Origin: Chryseobacterium shigense
GTDB lineage: Bacteria > Bacteroidota > Bacteroidia > Flavobacteriales > Weeksellaceae
Length of the DNA stretch: 64,000 nucleotides
NCBI RefSeq assembly: GCF_014207845.1
Contig: NZ_JACHLC010000003.1
Coordinates: 124,001 to 188,000 of the forward strand
Direction of reading: 5' to 3'
Position numbers and translations under genes: made by a program. Positions 43,151 through 52,717 of this stretch are shown here, piece by piece. The notes under the pieces are model-generated. The model ran no database searches. It saw nothing but the letters and a program-made list of their open reading frames with translations, and was not told the origin of the DNA. The stretch's first letter is position 1; every line of letters begins with the position of its first letter.

Positions 43151-43167
43151 TGGTTCTGAAAATTCAG

Positions 43168-44028
43168 TTATTTTTTCTGAAAAAGGTTGTAATAATATTT
43201 TTTAAACGCCAGATATCCTGCGATCACTCTGCCGCCTGTAACTTTATTGAATTCGGTTTTCAATTGGGACAGCTGGGTGATGTGGGTTTCAATCATGTGA
43301 TAAGCAAGCCTGTCATGCAGGTCGTCCCCATATAATTTCTTCAGAATAGGAAGAACTGTTGTTCTCTGGCGAAGAACTTTATAAGGATCGGAGGATAAGC
43401 TTTTTTTATCATCTTCTTTACGGTAATGGGCCAGTGGTTCATCAATCAGAAGCACTTCAGGATTGTTGCGGGTGATATAAATCCACATCAGCCAGTCTTC
43501 ATTGATGCTTAAATTGGTGTCAAACTTAAATCCTTCAAGCAGTTTTACGGAAATTAAGGCACAATGTATAGGTATGGTGAATTTAAGATTCCAGCCAAAT
43601 ACAATTCCGTCAAACGTTGCAAAATCCTTTTCAATATGGTTGTATCCGGGATAGTGAGTTTTGTTTTTGTAGATTGTGAACTGGCTTATGATCAGCGGAT
43701 AATATTTATCGTGGGAGAGGCTTTTGGCAAATTTCTGACGGTCTATGATATCATCGGCATCCAGAAACTGTACGTATTCTCCGGAAGCTTTTTCAAGTCC
43801 GGCATTTCTTGCTGAAGATATGCCTCCATTTTCTTTATATACATAATGAAAACGAGGATCTTTACCGGCCCAGTGTTTTGCCAAAACGTCTGTATTGTCT
43901 GTAGAACCGTCATTTACAATGATACACTCCCAATGGGTATAGGATTGTTCTAATATGGACTGCAGGCATTCATCAAGATAAGGCCCTTGATTATAGCAGG
44001 GTACTATGATAGAGATTTTTGGCGCCAT
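43168..44028 (-). CDS. Glycosyltransferase family 2
   Basis: A GT-A enzyme of 286 residues: KISIIVPCYNQGPYLDECL, CIIVNDGSTDNTD and YVQFLDADDIIDRQK. INEDWLMWIYIT is the acceptor-side acidic motif. It overlaps the upstream GT2 gene (44004) by 25 bases in another frame, showing tight coupling. Confidence 0.92.
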   Translation of the reverse strand: MAPKISIIVPCYNQGPYLDECLQSILEQSYTHWECIIVNDGSTDNTDVLAKHWAGKDPRFHYVYKENGGISSARNAGLEKASGEYVQFLDADDIIDRQKFAKSLSHDKYYPLIISQFTIYKNKTHYPGYNHIEKDFATFDGIVFGWNLKFTIPIHCALISVKLLEGFKFDTNLSINEDWLMWIYITRNNPEVLLIDEPLAHYRKEDDKKSLSSDPYKVLRQRTTVLPILKKLYGDDLHDRLAYHMIETHITQLSQLKTEFNKVTGGRVIAGYLAFKKYYYNLFQKK

Positions 44029-44939
44029 TTCTTTTTAATATAATAAATTTTTTTGAGTGCTTTTAAAAAAGCTTTGATTTTAAAATGTTTAAGGTAATAG
44101 AAAATTGCTGAGTAATGAGCATTGTAGGTATGATAATTACTGATGCTCAAATATTCTTCCACTACTTTTGACATAAACTGATCATCAAACAGTGAAGAGT
44201 ATTTTTCTATAAGCCTTTCCCTTAATTCAAAATAGGCTTTCTGCTTTTGATCTGAGAAATCTGCAGATCCTGAAATACTTGATCCTGAAATACGGACCTT
44301 TACCACACTGTTTTTAATATATAAAATAGGATTTCCGGCAGCAAATAAAAATATAGCCAGATCATCACTTCCCCAGGCTAATGTTATTTTTTCAAACTTA
44401 ATTCTTTTATACATATCAAGTTTAAAAATATTCTCGGAAAGACTGCTTTGTATCTCGTGGTTATATTTTTTAATGAAAAATTCTGTAGGTTTTATCTCTG
44501 AAAAGTTATAAGCATACTTTTCTATAGCATTGTTTTTCTCATCAACCCACTGATGGGAAAATTTCATGACAGATATATTTCTGGATTCCGCAGTTTGAAG
44601 GTTATTGTAAAATTCTTCTACAAAGTTCTCGGAAATAACATCGTCATCACCCAAAACCTGGAACCATTCTTCTTTTACATGTTCTAAAACTCTTTCCCAT
44701 TGCAGGGCCAGATTTTTACCGCCTAAATTTTCTTCATATCTGAAATAAAAGTAACTTTCATCGTGAAGATGTTTTTCAATGATGCTTACAGGATCATCCG
44801 GGCTGGCATCATCTCCTATATATAAAACAAAATTTTTGTTGGTTTGTGCGGCAACAGATTTAATGGTTTCCTCAAAAAAATCTATTTTATAGTAGGGGAT
44901 AACTATAGCAAGCCTGTTTTGATAGTTTTGAGGGGTCAT
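44004..44939 (-). CDS. Glycosyltransferase family 2
   Basis: A GT-A enzyme of 311 residues: LAIVIPYYKIDFFEETIKSV, YIGDDASPDDPVSI and FQVLGDDDVISENF. The ATG at 44939 overlaps the stop codon of the acyltransferase-3 remnant upstream (ATGA), so its translation is coupled to that remnant. Confidence 0.92.
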   Translation of the reverse strand: MTPQNYQNRLAIVIPYYKIDFFEETIKSVAAQTNKNFVLYIGDDASPDDPVSIIEKHLHDESYFYFRYEENLGGKNLALQWERVLEHVKEEWFQVLGDDDVISENFVEEFYNNLQTAESRNISVMKFSHQWVDEKNNAIEKYAYNFSEIKPTEFFIKKYNHEIQSSLSENIFKLDMYKRIKFEKITLAWGSDDLAIFLFAAGNPILYIKNSVVKVRISGSSISGSADFSDQKQKAYFELRERLIEKYSSLFDDQFMSKVVEEYLSISNYHTYNAHYSAIFYYLKHFKIKAFLKALKKIYYIKKKWRQKSLS

Positions 44940-45115
44940 TTAATCAGATTTTTATACGTTAACATTCTTTTTTCAATCAGATGCCACGAGCTATACGCGA
45001 AAATATAGGTAATAACAATACTTGCCGGTATGAGTCTTATGGTTCTTAATTTAAAGAATAGCAGTCGGAGAAAATCAAAATTATTTTTCCTGTTAATTGG
45101 TGTAGCTGTACTCAT
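44936..45115 (-). pseudogene. Internally deleted acyltransferase-3 (OafA-like) gene, 59 codons
   Basis: The open frame of 59 codons joins an acyltransferase-3 N-terminus (KNNFDFLRLLFF) directly to what looks like the final helix and tail of such a protein (RLIPASIVITYIFAYSSWHLIEKRM). Compare the intact gene at 24024, whose last helix ends YQWIEKPL. About 280 codons of the middle would be missing, removed without breaking the frame. The start overlaps the stop of the 45115 gene (TAATG) and the stop overlaps the start of the 44939 gene (ATGA), so coupling is kept. The product, a one-helix peptide, cannot be an acyltransferase. Confidence 0.75.
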
Positions 45116-46662
45116 TATTTTTTAAGAAAGTATTTTATTAATTGTTTCTTATGAAAATAGTCAATGTTAGGATTTTTAAGCTTTGTCATTTTATAAACAA
45201 AATATTTTCCGGTTAATGACATTTTCTCTGTGAACCTATAATGTGAAAGCCTTCTTTTATCAACAGTTACCAACACTTTTTCATTGTCACCGTCATAGTA
45301 TCTGTCCGGATCAGGCATCCGGTAAGCATGCTTTTTATTATCCATTATTTGATAGAGTTCCTGAATACGGGATTTCCATACTTCTATACTGTAATTGTTC
45401 AGCACATATTCCTGTTGTTTTTGTGAGGTTTCTGTTCTGTATTTCGCATCCTGAATCAGCATTCTGATGTTGGAATGCCATTCGTCCAGGTTTTTTGGAT
45501 AAACTATGTGATGTTCATTATTATCGCTGAAAAGTCTGAATGCAGATAGTGGATTATAATGAAGGGCAAAAGGTATCTTACGTAAAGCAGCCTGAAGAAG
45601 CGCTGTAAAGGAAGGCATTGGGAAGCCTTCAATATAAATGTCAGTTTCTTTTTCAATTTCAGCCAGCTTCTGTGAAGATACAATTCCATGTAAAACAATT
45701 CTTTCATGCCGGTATTCTTTAGCATAGTCAGAATCGGAATTAATCCCTACAATATTGAAGATGACGTCAGTATTTTCTTCTACAATCTTATAAGCTTCTC
45801 TCAGAAAATTGTAGTGTTCGTTGGGATTGTATTTGTAGGCTGTTCCTGTACTTAATAAATTGATGACATGAGTTTCATCGGTGGTAGTTTCTTCTTCTTC
45901 TTTTATTTCATTAGCTGTTTCTATAGGAATAGGCAAAAAGAACTGTCTCTCTTTTAAAATGCAGCGTCTTTCCACATCAATCGCTATACTGGATTCCCTG
46001 ATTTGAAGAACCATATCCGCAACAGATGTTCCCAGCCAGAATACATGATCTGCATGGTTGATAAAACAAACAGGTGTTGTAATATCTTTTTGAGATAAAA
46101 TGATGTTTGTAATGGTCTCGTCCGGATGAATATGAAGTGCTATTATGTCATAATCATTCAGGGGCTGCCCGTTTAAAAGTTTGACAGATTCTATTTTAGA
46201 CGAGGATTTTACACTCACATGCTCCACATCAATACTGCCTTTTAGATAGAAATTACTGATCTCTTTCATTTCTTCCAGGGAAAGCCGGGTACTTAGTATT
46301 GTGTGTGTGTTTGAAGAATTATTTTTAATCCAGTTATAAAGCAATTTAGAATGCCCGCCCGAGGTATATACTTCCGAGCAGATATGAAGTATTCTATTTG
46401 TTTTACCGGTTTTTTGCTGATGAGAAGCTGTTGGTAAAATCTTTTGCTGAATTTCAGTTAAAAGCAGTTCTAAAGGTCCGCTTTTATAGTACCCCGAAAA
46501 ATTGAACCATCCGAAAGAAGCTGTTTTTTCAATATAATTTATGCAGTCTTCATAAAGATTTTCTTCAAATAATTTTTGTGCAGTCCGAATACATGATTCG
46601 AAATACACCTTATTTGAATATAATAACTTTTCCGGATTGATATGTATATCTTTTTTTACCAA
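45115..46662 (-). CDS. Glycosyltransferase, GT4-like
   Basis: A protein of 515 residues. An N-terminal helical part (about 1-80: YSNKVYFESCIRTAQKLFEE, ENLYEDCINYIEKT) precedes a GT-B domain that starts RILHICSEVYTSGGHSKLL; the C-terminal half has NLLSTGTAYKYNPNEHYNFLREAYKI and IYIEGFPMPSFTALLQAALRKIPF, where the second Glu of the EX7E motif is not evident. The only usable start is TTG at 46662, preceded by AGGAAC. Probable glycosyltransferase, first gene of a minus-strand unit running to 38760. Confidence 0.82.
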   Translation of the reverse strand: MVKKDIHINPEKLLYSNKVYFESCIRTAQKLFEENLYEDCINYIEKTASFGWFNFSGYYKSGPLELLLTEIQQKILPTASHQQKTGKTNRILHICSEVYTSGGHSKLLYNWIKNNSSNTHTILSTRLSLEEMKEISNFYLKGSIDVEHVSVKSSSKIESVKLLNGQPLNDYDIIALHIHPDETITNIILSQKDITTPVCFINHADHVFWLGTSVADMVLQIRESSIAIDVERRCILKERQFFLPIPIETANEIKEEEETTTDETHVINLLSTGTAYKYNPNEHYNFLREAYKIVEENTDVIFNIVGINSDSDYAKEYRHERIVLHGIVSSQKLAEIEKETDIYIEGFPMPSFTALLQAALRKIPFALHYNPLSAFRLFSDNNEHHIVYPKNLDEWHSNIRMLIQDAKYRTETSQKQQEYVLNNYSIEVWKSRIQELYQIMDNKKHAYRMPDPDRYYDGDNEKVLVTVDKRRLSHYRFTEKMSLTGKYFVYKMTKLKNPNIDYFHKKQLIKYFLKK

Positions 46663-47002
46663 GTTCCTGTGCTTTTGAAAGTTTACTGATATTGATTAAC
46701 CTGAGCTACCGGTTGTTTAGATTTTAAAAACAAATTATTGATGAAATCCTGTCAGGACCGTAAAACATCTTTTTTGTTTTCTCAAAAGAACTCAGAGTTA
46801 TCCCATATTTTATCCTCTCCCAATATATTTGATTTTCTACGGGCTGATTTGGGTAATTTATATTCCTTTGCAGGACAATTTAAAACAAAAGCATTCCTGT
46901 TTATTTTCTTCGGTATTGAATTTTATCTGTACCGGAAACCATCTTTTGTAAATTTCTCTTTTGCAGCTGATTAACCTTCTCTGTGTGTTGTTTCGGGTTA
47001 AT
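46663..47002. other. Intergenic region without recognisable features
   Basis: These 340 bases separate the Wzt gene (ending 47003) from the glycosyltransferase at 45115-46662. Weak ORFs exist on both strands, but none shows a domain or signal. No TANNTTTG box is found on the minus strand close to 46662, so the downstream genes may depend on read-through from the Wzm/Wzt genes. Confidence 0.4.
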
Positions 47003-48256
47003 TTAAAATATTTTAAAATCAAACTGAGGCCTGATAATTCCCGGAAGAAGCGCAATATTCTTTCCAAGTTTTACATTTTCAACTTCAAAGCCGATTGTAC
47101 TGGAAGTGATATACAACGGAATTCTTTGATCCTCACCGAAAATCAATTTGAAATAATAGTTTCCGGCATTCAGTAAATGCTTTGGAAGTGTAAATTCTAC
47201 ACTGTATTCCTTTGCTTCCGAATCATTATTGGTGGTAATTAAAACTCCTGTATGAAAAACGGGAACTTCTTCATAGGTTCTGAGTTCAAACGTAGTATCC
47301 AGGTTGATTCCCGGTTTTGAATTGAAGAATCTTAATTTTACCAGAATTCCGGATTCTATGTCTATTAATTCACCTTGTGCCGGCTCGGCAGAGAATTCAA
47401 GAATTCTTATGTTATCATTGCCCATTGCCGTTTCAACAGGTCCTTCGTGAAGATACTTGCTTTGGGTTTCAGAATTTTTCTGGTATTCTATAATGGTATC
47501 AAGTATATTGCCGCTGTAGGCCAATTGCCCCTGGTTCAGCAATATTCCGGTGTTACAAAGCTCTTTAATGGCTGTCATGTTGTGGCTTACAAACAAGATG
47601 GTTCTTCCTTCGCCTTTCGTTACATCACCCATTTTTCCAAGACATTTTTTCTGGAAATCTGCATCACCTACAGCTAAAACCTCGTCAACAATTAAAATTT
47701 CAGATTCTAAGTGTGCTGCCACAGCAAATGCCAGACGCACATACATTCCTGAAGAATATCTTTTTACCGGGGTATCAATGTATCTTTCAACACCTGAGAA
47801 ATCTACAATTTCATCAAATTTCCTGGTGATTTCTTTACGGGTCATTCCTAAAATGGCACCATTCAGAAATACGTTTTCACGGCCCGTCATTTCAGGGTGA
47901 AAACCTGTTCCTACCTCCAGCAGAGACGCAATTCTCCCGTTGGTGCGGATTGTTCCTGTAGTTGGTTTGGTTACTTTACTCAATAATTTTAGCAGGGTAG
48001 ATTTTCCTGCACCGTTTCTTCCTACAATTCCTACGGCATCACCCTGCTTTACTTCAAAATTAATGTCGCGTAAAGACCATACATAATCGGAAGTTCCTTT
48101 TGTTGTTCTGTCATTAATTTCTCCTATTTTCAGATAAGGATCTTCGTTTCCTCTTATTTTGTGCCAGAATCTGTTGAGGTCATGAGAAAGTGTTCCTGTT
48201 CCCACCTGCCCCAAACGGTATTGTTTTGATATATTTTCTGCTTTTAAAGCTAGCAT
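47003..48256 (-). CDS. wzt: ABC transporter ATP-binding protein for polysaccharide export, with Wzt C-terminal domain
   Basis: A protein of 417 residues. The ATPase domain (about 1-245) has the Walker A GRNGAGKST, signature SSGMYVRLAF and Walker B ILIVDEVLAVGD, typical of Wzt/TagH. Residues about 270-417 form an extra domain (DTTFELRTYEEVPVFHTGV, FTLPKHLLNAGNYYFKLIFGED), the Wzt carbohydrate-binding tail that recognises a modified non-reducing end. It pairs with Wzm 40 bases upstream to export lipid-linked glycan to the periplasm. The presence of this tail predicts a terminal modification, perhaps one of the methyltransferases in the locus. Confidence 0.95.
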   Translation of the reverse strand: MLALKAENISKQYRLGQVGTGTLSHDLNRFWHKIRGNEDPYLKIGEINDRTTKGTSDYVWSLRDINFEVKQGDAVGIVGRNGAGKSTLLKLLSKVTKPTTGTIRTNGRIASLLEVGTGFHPEMTGRENVFLNGAILGMTRKEITRKFDEIVDFSGVERYIDTPVKRYSSGMYVRLAFAVAAHLESEILIVDEVLAVGDADFQKKCLGKMGDVTKGEGRTILFVSHNMTAIKELCNTGILLNQGQLAYSGNILDTIIEYQKNSETQSKYLHEGPVETAMGNDNIRILEFSAEPAQGELIDIESGILVKLRFFNSKPGINLDTTFELRTYEEVPVFHTGVLITTNNDSEAKEYSVEFTLPKHLLNAGNYYFKLIFGEDQRIPLYITSSTIGFEVENVKLGKNIALLPGIIRPQFDFKIF

Positions 48257-48296
48257 TTTTAAATTTTTTTAATTAATCAAAGTGTTTTATACACAT

Positions 48297-49145
48297 TTAT
48301 ACGGTATCCATGAAGGATCTTTCCACCTTATTGAATGTAATGATTCCAATAAATAAAAGAACAATAGTAATAATTGTACTTATGATAAGCATGGAAGGGG
48401 AAAAATCTCCGACACCCAGCCAGCCGTATTTGAAACATTCAAAAATACCGGTCAGGGGATTGTACTTTGCCAGGCTTCTGAAATAGCCGGGCAGCATGGA
48501 TACAGGATAGATTACCGGAGTTGCATACATAAGTAAACTAACGCCAAATGCCAGCAGCATAGTAAGATCTTTATACTTTGTTGTAAGTGATGAAAATATC
48601 ATTCCGGTTCCTAACGCAAACAAAGCCATGATGATGATGAGAAACGGCGTAGCCAGCACCCACCAGTTGGGATGAATTTCGTTGTTGATAAGATAATAAA
48701 GCCAGACAGCCAGAAATAAAAGAAACTGCACACTTAACCGCATCAGGTTGGAAATAACGATTGAAATGGGCGTTACAAGTCTGGGGAAATATACTTTGCC
48801 AAAAATACTGGCGTTACCTGTGAAGGTATTTGTGGTACCCAGAAGTGCTCCGGAAAAATAATTCCATAGGGTTACCCCCGCCAGATAAAACAATATACCT
48901 GGTGCTCCGTCTGTAGGAAGTTTCGCAAATTTTCCGAAAATAATTAGATAGGTAATTGTAGTAAAAATGGGATTGATAAAAAACCAAATAGGCCCTAATA
49001 TTGTTTGTTTAAAACTTGATACAAAGTCTCTTTTTACAAACATGTAAACAAGATCTTTGTATTTCCAGACTTCCTTTAGCTTCAGATCAAACAAGGAATG
49101 GCCATCATCTATTGTTTCTGTCCACTTCTGTTGTGATTCATTCAT
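48297..49145 (-). CDS. wzm: ABC transporter permease for polysaccharide export
   Basis: A Wzm/TagG-type permease. I place the start at ATG 49145, giving 282 residues; an in-frame TTG at 49163 falls inside a predicted -7 box (49168-49161) and cannot be in the mRNA. Six hydrophobic helices follow an amphipathic N-terminus with VKRDFVSSFKQTILGPIW, the ABC2-membrane family motif. Together with Wzt it exports the glycan. The next gene downstream is wzt. Confidence 0.94.
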   Translation of the reverse strand: MNESQQKWTETIDDGHSLFDLKLKEVWKYKDLVYMFVKRDFVSSFKQTILGPIWFFINPIFTTITYLIIFGKFAKLPTDGAPGILFYLAGVTLWNYFSGALLGTTNTFTGNASIFGKVYFPRLVTPISIVISNLMRLSVQFLLFLAVWLYYLINNEIHPNWWVLATPFLIIIMALFALGTGMIFSSLTTKYKDLTMLLAFGVSLLMYATPVIYPVSMLPGYFRSLAKYNPLTGIFECFKYGWLGVGDFSPSMLIISTIITIVLLFIGIITFNKVERSFMDTV

Positions 49146-49160
49146 TTGTGTATTTTTTTG

Positions 49161-49168
49161 CAAATTTA
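49161..49168 (-). promoter_or_regulatory. Predicted -7 box for wzm-wzt
   Basis: On the minus strand TAAATTTG followed by C matches TANNTTTG and lies 15 bases before the ATG at 49145. No -33 TTTG at the right distance was seen. Upstream, up to 49361, the gap of about 190 bases holds nothing else recognisable. Confidence 0.45.
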
Positions 49169-49361
49169 AAATATTTAATTCTTATTCGGACTTTTTGGTG
49201 ATGAAAAATTCGTCATATAATTTCAAAAACAACAACGAATATATTGAAATTTGTTATTATGAACAAAAAACTACCAGCTATAAAGCCAATAGTTTTTTAA
49301 ATTTATAATGTGAATTATTATTTGTTCAGAATATTTCCGTCATTAATTACGGCATTATTCA

Positions 49362-50468
49362 CTACGCCTGGAATCCGTTAACGGCTTCTATAATGGCCTG
49401 GATCTCTTTTTCCTCTAAAACAGAAGAAATCGGAAGGCTCAGTACTTCTTCATGCATTTTTTCGGTAACAGGGAATGAAAGGTGGTTATATTCTTTGTAA
49501 GCTTCCTGTTTATGCGGCGGAATAGGATAGTGGATAATAGTACCGATCCCTTTTTCCGTTAAATAGGCCTGAAGCTCATCCCTGTTTTCTGTTCTTATCA
49601 CAAAAACATGCCATACGTGCTCGTTTTCATCGGCAGGATTTTCGGGAAGGATGATTTTTGGATTGTTGATCCCGGAAATGAATTTTTTAGCAATTTCTCT
49701 TCGGGTTCCGTTTTCGTGGCCAATATATTTCAGCTTCACATCCAGAACAGCGGCCTGAATTTCATCCAGCCTTGAATTTAATCCTTTGTAAGTGTTTACA
49801 TATTTCTGGTTTGAACCATAGTTGGCAATAGCACGGATAGCCTCAAATACATCTTTGTCATTTGTAGTTACCGCTCCTGCATCCCCTAAAGCTCCCAGGT
49901 TTTTTCCAGGATAAAAGCTGAAACCTGCAGCATCACCCAGATTTCCTGATTTAATGCCTTTCCATTCTGCGCCAATAGCCTGTGCATTGTCTTCTACAAT
50001 CTTTAGATTATGCTTTGCGGCTATATTTTTAAGCTCTTCTGAAAAAACAATTCTTCCCTGAAGGTGAACGATAAGGATGGCTTTTGTTTTCGGCGTTATT
50101 TTTTCTTCAATTTTTGAGATGTCGATATTATAAGTACTGGCATCCGGCTCTACAAATACAGGAACGAGTCCGTTGTCGGACAAGGCCAGAACGGAAGCAA
50201 TATAAGTATTGGCGGGTACTATAACTTCATCACCGGGCTGCATGATTCCCAGTTCAATATAAGCTCTGAAGATAAGACGAAGGGCGTCCAGACCGTTGGC
50301 AACTCCCAATGCATATTCTGAACCTATATATGATGCCAGGTTGGTCTCAAAGTTTTTAAGCTCGCTTCCCAGCAAATACCATCCGCTTCGGAAAACGCTC
50401 AGAAGTTTGTTCTCAATTTCTTCCTGATGCTTAAGGTTTATTTTTTTTAAATCTAAAAAATTAATCAT
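49362..50468 (-). CDS. dTDP-3-keto-6-deoxyhexose 3-aminotransferase (DegT/DnrJ/EryC1/StrS family, FdtB/QdtB-like)
   Basis: A PLP-dependent sugar aminotransferase of 368 residues. GVANGLDAL is the phosphate-binding segment, EDNAQAIGA the PLP-ring Asp region, and [18 protein letters not shown] holds the PLP-binding Lys189. The start [11 protein letters not shown] and the position after a cupin ketoisomerase and an acyltransferase match FdtB/QdtB, which makes dTDP-3-amino-3,6-dideoxyhexose. Overlaps the acyltransferase gene by eight bases. Confidence 0.93.
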   Translation of the reverse strand: MINFLDLKKINLKHQEEIENKLLSVFRSGWYLLGSELKNFETNLASYIGSEYALGVANGLDALRLIFRAYIELGIMQPGDEVIVPANTYIASVLALSDNGLVPVFVEPDASTYNIDISKIEEKITPKTKAILIVHLQGRIVFSEELKNIAAKHNLKIVEDNAQAIGAEWKGIKSGNLGDAAGFSFYPGKNLGALGDAGAVTTNDKDVFEAIRAIANYGSNQKYVNTYKGLNSRLDEIQAAVLDVKLKYIGHENGTRREIAKKFISGINNPKIILPENPADENEHVWHVFVIRTENRDELQAYLTEKGIGTIIHYPIPPHKQEAYKEYNHLSFPVTEKMHEEVLSLPISSVLEEKEIQAIIEAVNGFQA

Positions 50469-51240
50469 TTTCGTAACCGTTTTTTAATTTCCAATTTTCA
50501 AACCCTTCCTCTTCCCAAGGCATGTTTCTTGAGAAATTATAAGGCCAGGGGTAATGGGACTTATCTGCATTTCTTGATTTGAGCTCACGTACATCCTTGA
50601 TTTTTTTTGCCGGATTTCCAATAACCAGAGAATAATCGTCATATTTTCCTCCTACCAGAGATTGGGCTCCTACTAAACAATGTTTTCCTATCTCTGCAGC
50701 TGGCAGAAGAACTGTACCCACAGCAATTTGGGAAAAATCACCCACAGTAGGGCCTGTGCAGATATCTGAAGGAGGGGTCGGATCATTAGTAAAGACGACA
50801 TAGGGATAAATAAATACATAATTTCCTATTTTAGATTGCTGCCCAATGTGCACATTGCTGTGCAGCCAGCAGTTGTCTCCAAATTCTACATATCCCTGAA
50901 TATCGGATACAGTTCCGATTCTGCAGTTATTCCCAAACTTCGAATGTTCTCTTATTGTTACACGATGCCCCGTGGAAAAATTCTTTCCAAAAACAGAGCC
51001 TGCATAAATAATACTGTGGCTTCTGATGAAAGCACCTTCGTTTAATATTGTTTCAGGGTTTTCATAGCCGCTGTTAAAGTAGTAATCATTGATTGGTTCA
51101 CCTATTATACAATCATTGCAGATAATAGAATTATCACCGATTATTACATTGTCATAAATAACAGTGTTGTCGCCTATTCTGACATTTTTGCCAATTGTAG
51201 CTTTCTCACTAATATATACATTCCTGTTATTGAATTTCAT
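50461..51240 (-). CDS. dTDP-3-amino-sugar N-acyltransferase, left-handed beta-helix (FdtC/QdtC-like)
   Basis: A protein of 259 residues built of hexapeptide repeats from the start ([31 protein letters not shown]), with [19 protein letters not shown] and [21 protein letters not shown]. This family transfers an acyl group to the 3-amino group of dTDP-Fuc3N or dTDP-Qui3N. Known FdtC and QdtC use acetyl-CoA, but a KASIII/ACP/SDR set nearby leaves 3-hydroxyacyl-ACP possible. Lies between the ketoisomerase and aminotransferase genes. Confidence 0.88.
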   Translation of the reverse strand: MKFNNRNVYISEKATIGKNVRIGDNTVIYDNVIIGDNSIICNDCIIGEPINDYYFNSGYENPETILNEGAFIRSHSIIYAGSVFGKNFSTGHRVTIREHSKFGNNCRIGTVSDIQGYVEFGDNCWLHSNVHIGQQSKIGNYVFIYPYVVFTNDPTPPSDICTGPTVGDFSQIAVGTVLLPAAEIGKHCLVGAQSLVGGKYDDYSLVIGNPAKKIKDVRELKSRNADKSHYPWPYNFSRNMPWEEEGFENWKLKNGYEND

Positions 51241-51271
51241 ATTTTTTTAGTTATAACGATTGTTGAATTCT

Positions 51272-51685
51272 TTACCTTTCTTTTGTAGTCCTTTTAAAGC
51301 TTTCATAATCTCTGAAATAGTCTTCTTCGTCATATACTTCCGAAGCCAGACATAGCAACACTGCATTATGCGAAAACTGAATGTCTCTCCATACAAGTTT
51401 GGGAATGTATAAGCCTTTTGTAGGATGATCTAAAGTAAAAGTTTCCTTGTTGCCGTCTTTGTCCTCCGTATTAAAGGTAATGGTTCCTGAAACAGCAAAG
51501 ATAAACTGCTGCAGTGCTTTATGGGCATGTCCTCCTCTTGTTACATCATGAGGTGTATAATAGGTCCAGTAGACTCTCTTTATCTCAAAAGGAACATTTT
51601 TTTGCGTTTCGGCAATAGTAATATAACCCAGCTGTGATGATCCTATTTTATCGAATGTGATAATTTGTGGTTTATTGTATTCCAT
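51272..51685 (-). CDS. dTDP-4-keto-6-deoxyglucose 3,4-ketoisomerase (FdtA/QdtA-like cupin)
   Basis: A cupin protein of 137 residues. RGGHAHKALQQF (His53 and His55) is the active-site motif of FdtA/QdtA, and FTLDHPTKGLYIPKLVWRDI the second cupin motif. It converts dTDP-4-keto-6-deoxyglucose to the 3-keto sugar used by the aminotransferase downstream. FdtA gives the Fuc (galacto) and QdtA the Qui (gluco) series; I cannot tell which from sequence. On the minus strand TAACTTTG (51720-51713) is a plausible -7 box, giving a 20-base leader. Confidence 0.93.
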   Translation of the reverse strand: MEYNKPQIITFDKIGSSQLGYITIAETQKNVPFEIKRVYWTYYTPHDVTRGGHAHKALQQFIFAVSGTITFNTEDKDGNKETFTLDHPTKGLYIPKLVWRDIQFSHNAVLLCLASEVYDEEDYFRDYESFKRTTKER

Positions 51686-51841
51686 TAATGTCTATAAAAT
51701 TCTTTAAGCCCTCAAAGTTAATTATAAAATTACTATCGGGGCACAGCCTGATGCTGCCATCTGCCTGTATATGAAATTTACATTATGTACTTGCTTCGGA
51801 TTAAAGAAAGGTACTGTATTTTTGTAACGTAAACGCTGATG

Positions 51842-52705
51842 TTATTTTCTGACAAGTTGTTTCAGATATTCACCATAACCACTTTTTCCGTATTTTTCAG
51901 CGGTTTCAAGCAGCTTTTCTTCGTTGATGAATTTATTTCTGAAAGCAATTTCCTCAATGCACCCGATCTTGAATCCCTGTCTTTTTTCAATAACGCTTAC
52001 AAATTCAGAGGCATCGTTCAGGGAATCAAATGTTCCGGTATCCAGCCAGGCTGTACCTCTGTCCAGAACGCCTACTTCAAGTTTTCCTTTGTTTAAATAA
52101 ACGTTGTTTACATCCGTAATTTCAAGTTCTCCTCTTGTGGAAGGCTGAATGTTTTTTGCAATTTCCACCACTTCATTATCATAGAAGTAAAGGCCGGGAA
52201 CTGCATAATTCGATTTTGGGTGTAAAGGCTTCTCTTCAATAGAAATGGCTTTAAGATTATCATCGAATTCTACAACACCATATCTTTCCGGATCGGACAC
52301 ATGATAGGCAAAAACCACCCCTCCATCAGGATTGGTTTTTTCTTTTAAGAGTGTTCCCATTCCAGAACCATAGAAAATGTTATCTCCCAATACCAATGCA
52401 ACAGGATCATTACCAATGAATTTGTCTCCTAAAATAAAGGCCTGTGCTAATCCGTCCGGGCTCGGCTGTACAACATACTCGATGTTGCATCCGATCTGAG
52501 AGCCGTCACCTAAAAGTTTAATGAAACCCGGCTGATCGTGAGGAGTTGTAATGATCAGAATATCTTTAATTCCTGCCAACAGCAAAGTTGAAAGCGGATA
52601 ATAGATCATCGGCTTATCGTACACAGGCATCAGCTGCTTGCTTACTGCAATTGTTAGAGGGTAAAGTCTTGTTCCGGAGCCTCCGGCTAAAATGATACCT
52701 TTCAT
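51842..52705 (-). CDS. rmlA: Glucose-1-phosphate thymidylyltransferase
   Basis: RmlA of 287 residues, normal length. [11 protein letters not shown] (8-18) is the nucleotide-binding signature, and [14 protein letters not shown] and [20 protein letters not shown] are typical. It makes dTDP-glucose from glucose-1-phosphate and dTTP. 12 bases downstream of rmlB. The 156-base gap to the ketoisomerase gene carries the promoter-like box noted there. Confidence 0.98.
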   Translation of the reverse strand: MKGIILAGGSGTRLYPLTIAVSKQLMPVYDKPMIYYPLSTLLLAGIKDILIITTPHDQPGFIKLLGDGSQIGCNIEYVVQPSPDGLAQAFILGDKFIGNDPVALVLGDNIFYGSGMGTLLKEKTNPDGGVVFAYHVSDPERYGVVEFDDNLKAISIEEKPLHPKSNYAVPGLYFYDNEVVEIAKNIQPSTRGELEITDVNNVYLNKGKLEVGVLDRGTAWLDTGTFDSLNDASEFVSVIEKRQGFKIGCIEEIAFRNKFINEEKLLETAEKYGKSGYGEYLKQLVRK

Positions 52706-52717
52706 CTTTTGTGTTTG

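Noticed and set aside
46738..46974. ORF of 78 codons in the gap between wzt and the glycosyltransferase at 45115
   Set aside because: No domain, no promoter box, AT-rich chance composition.
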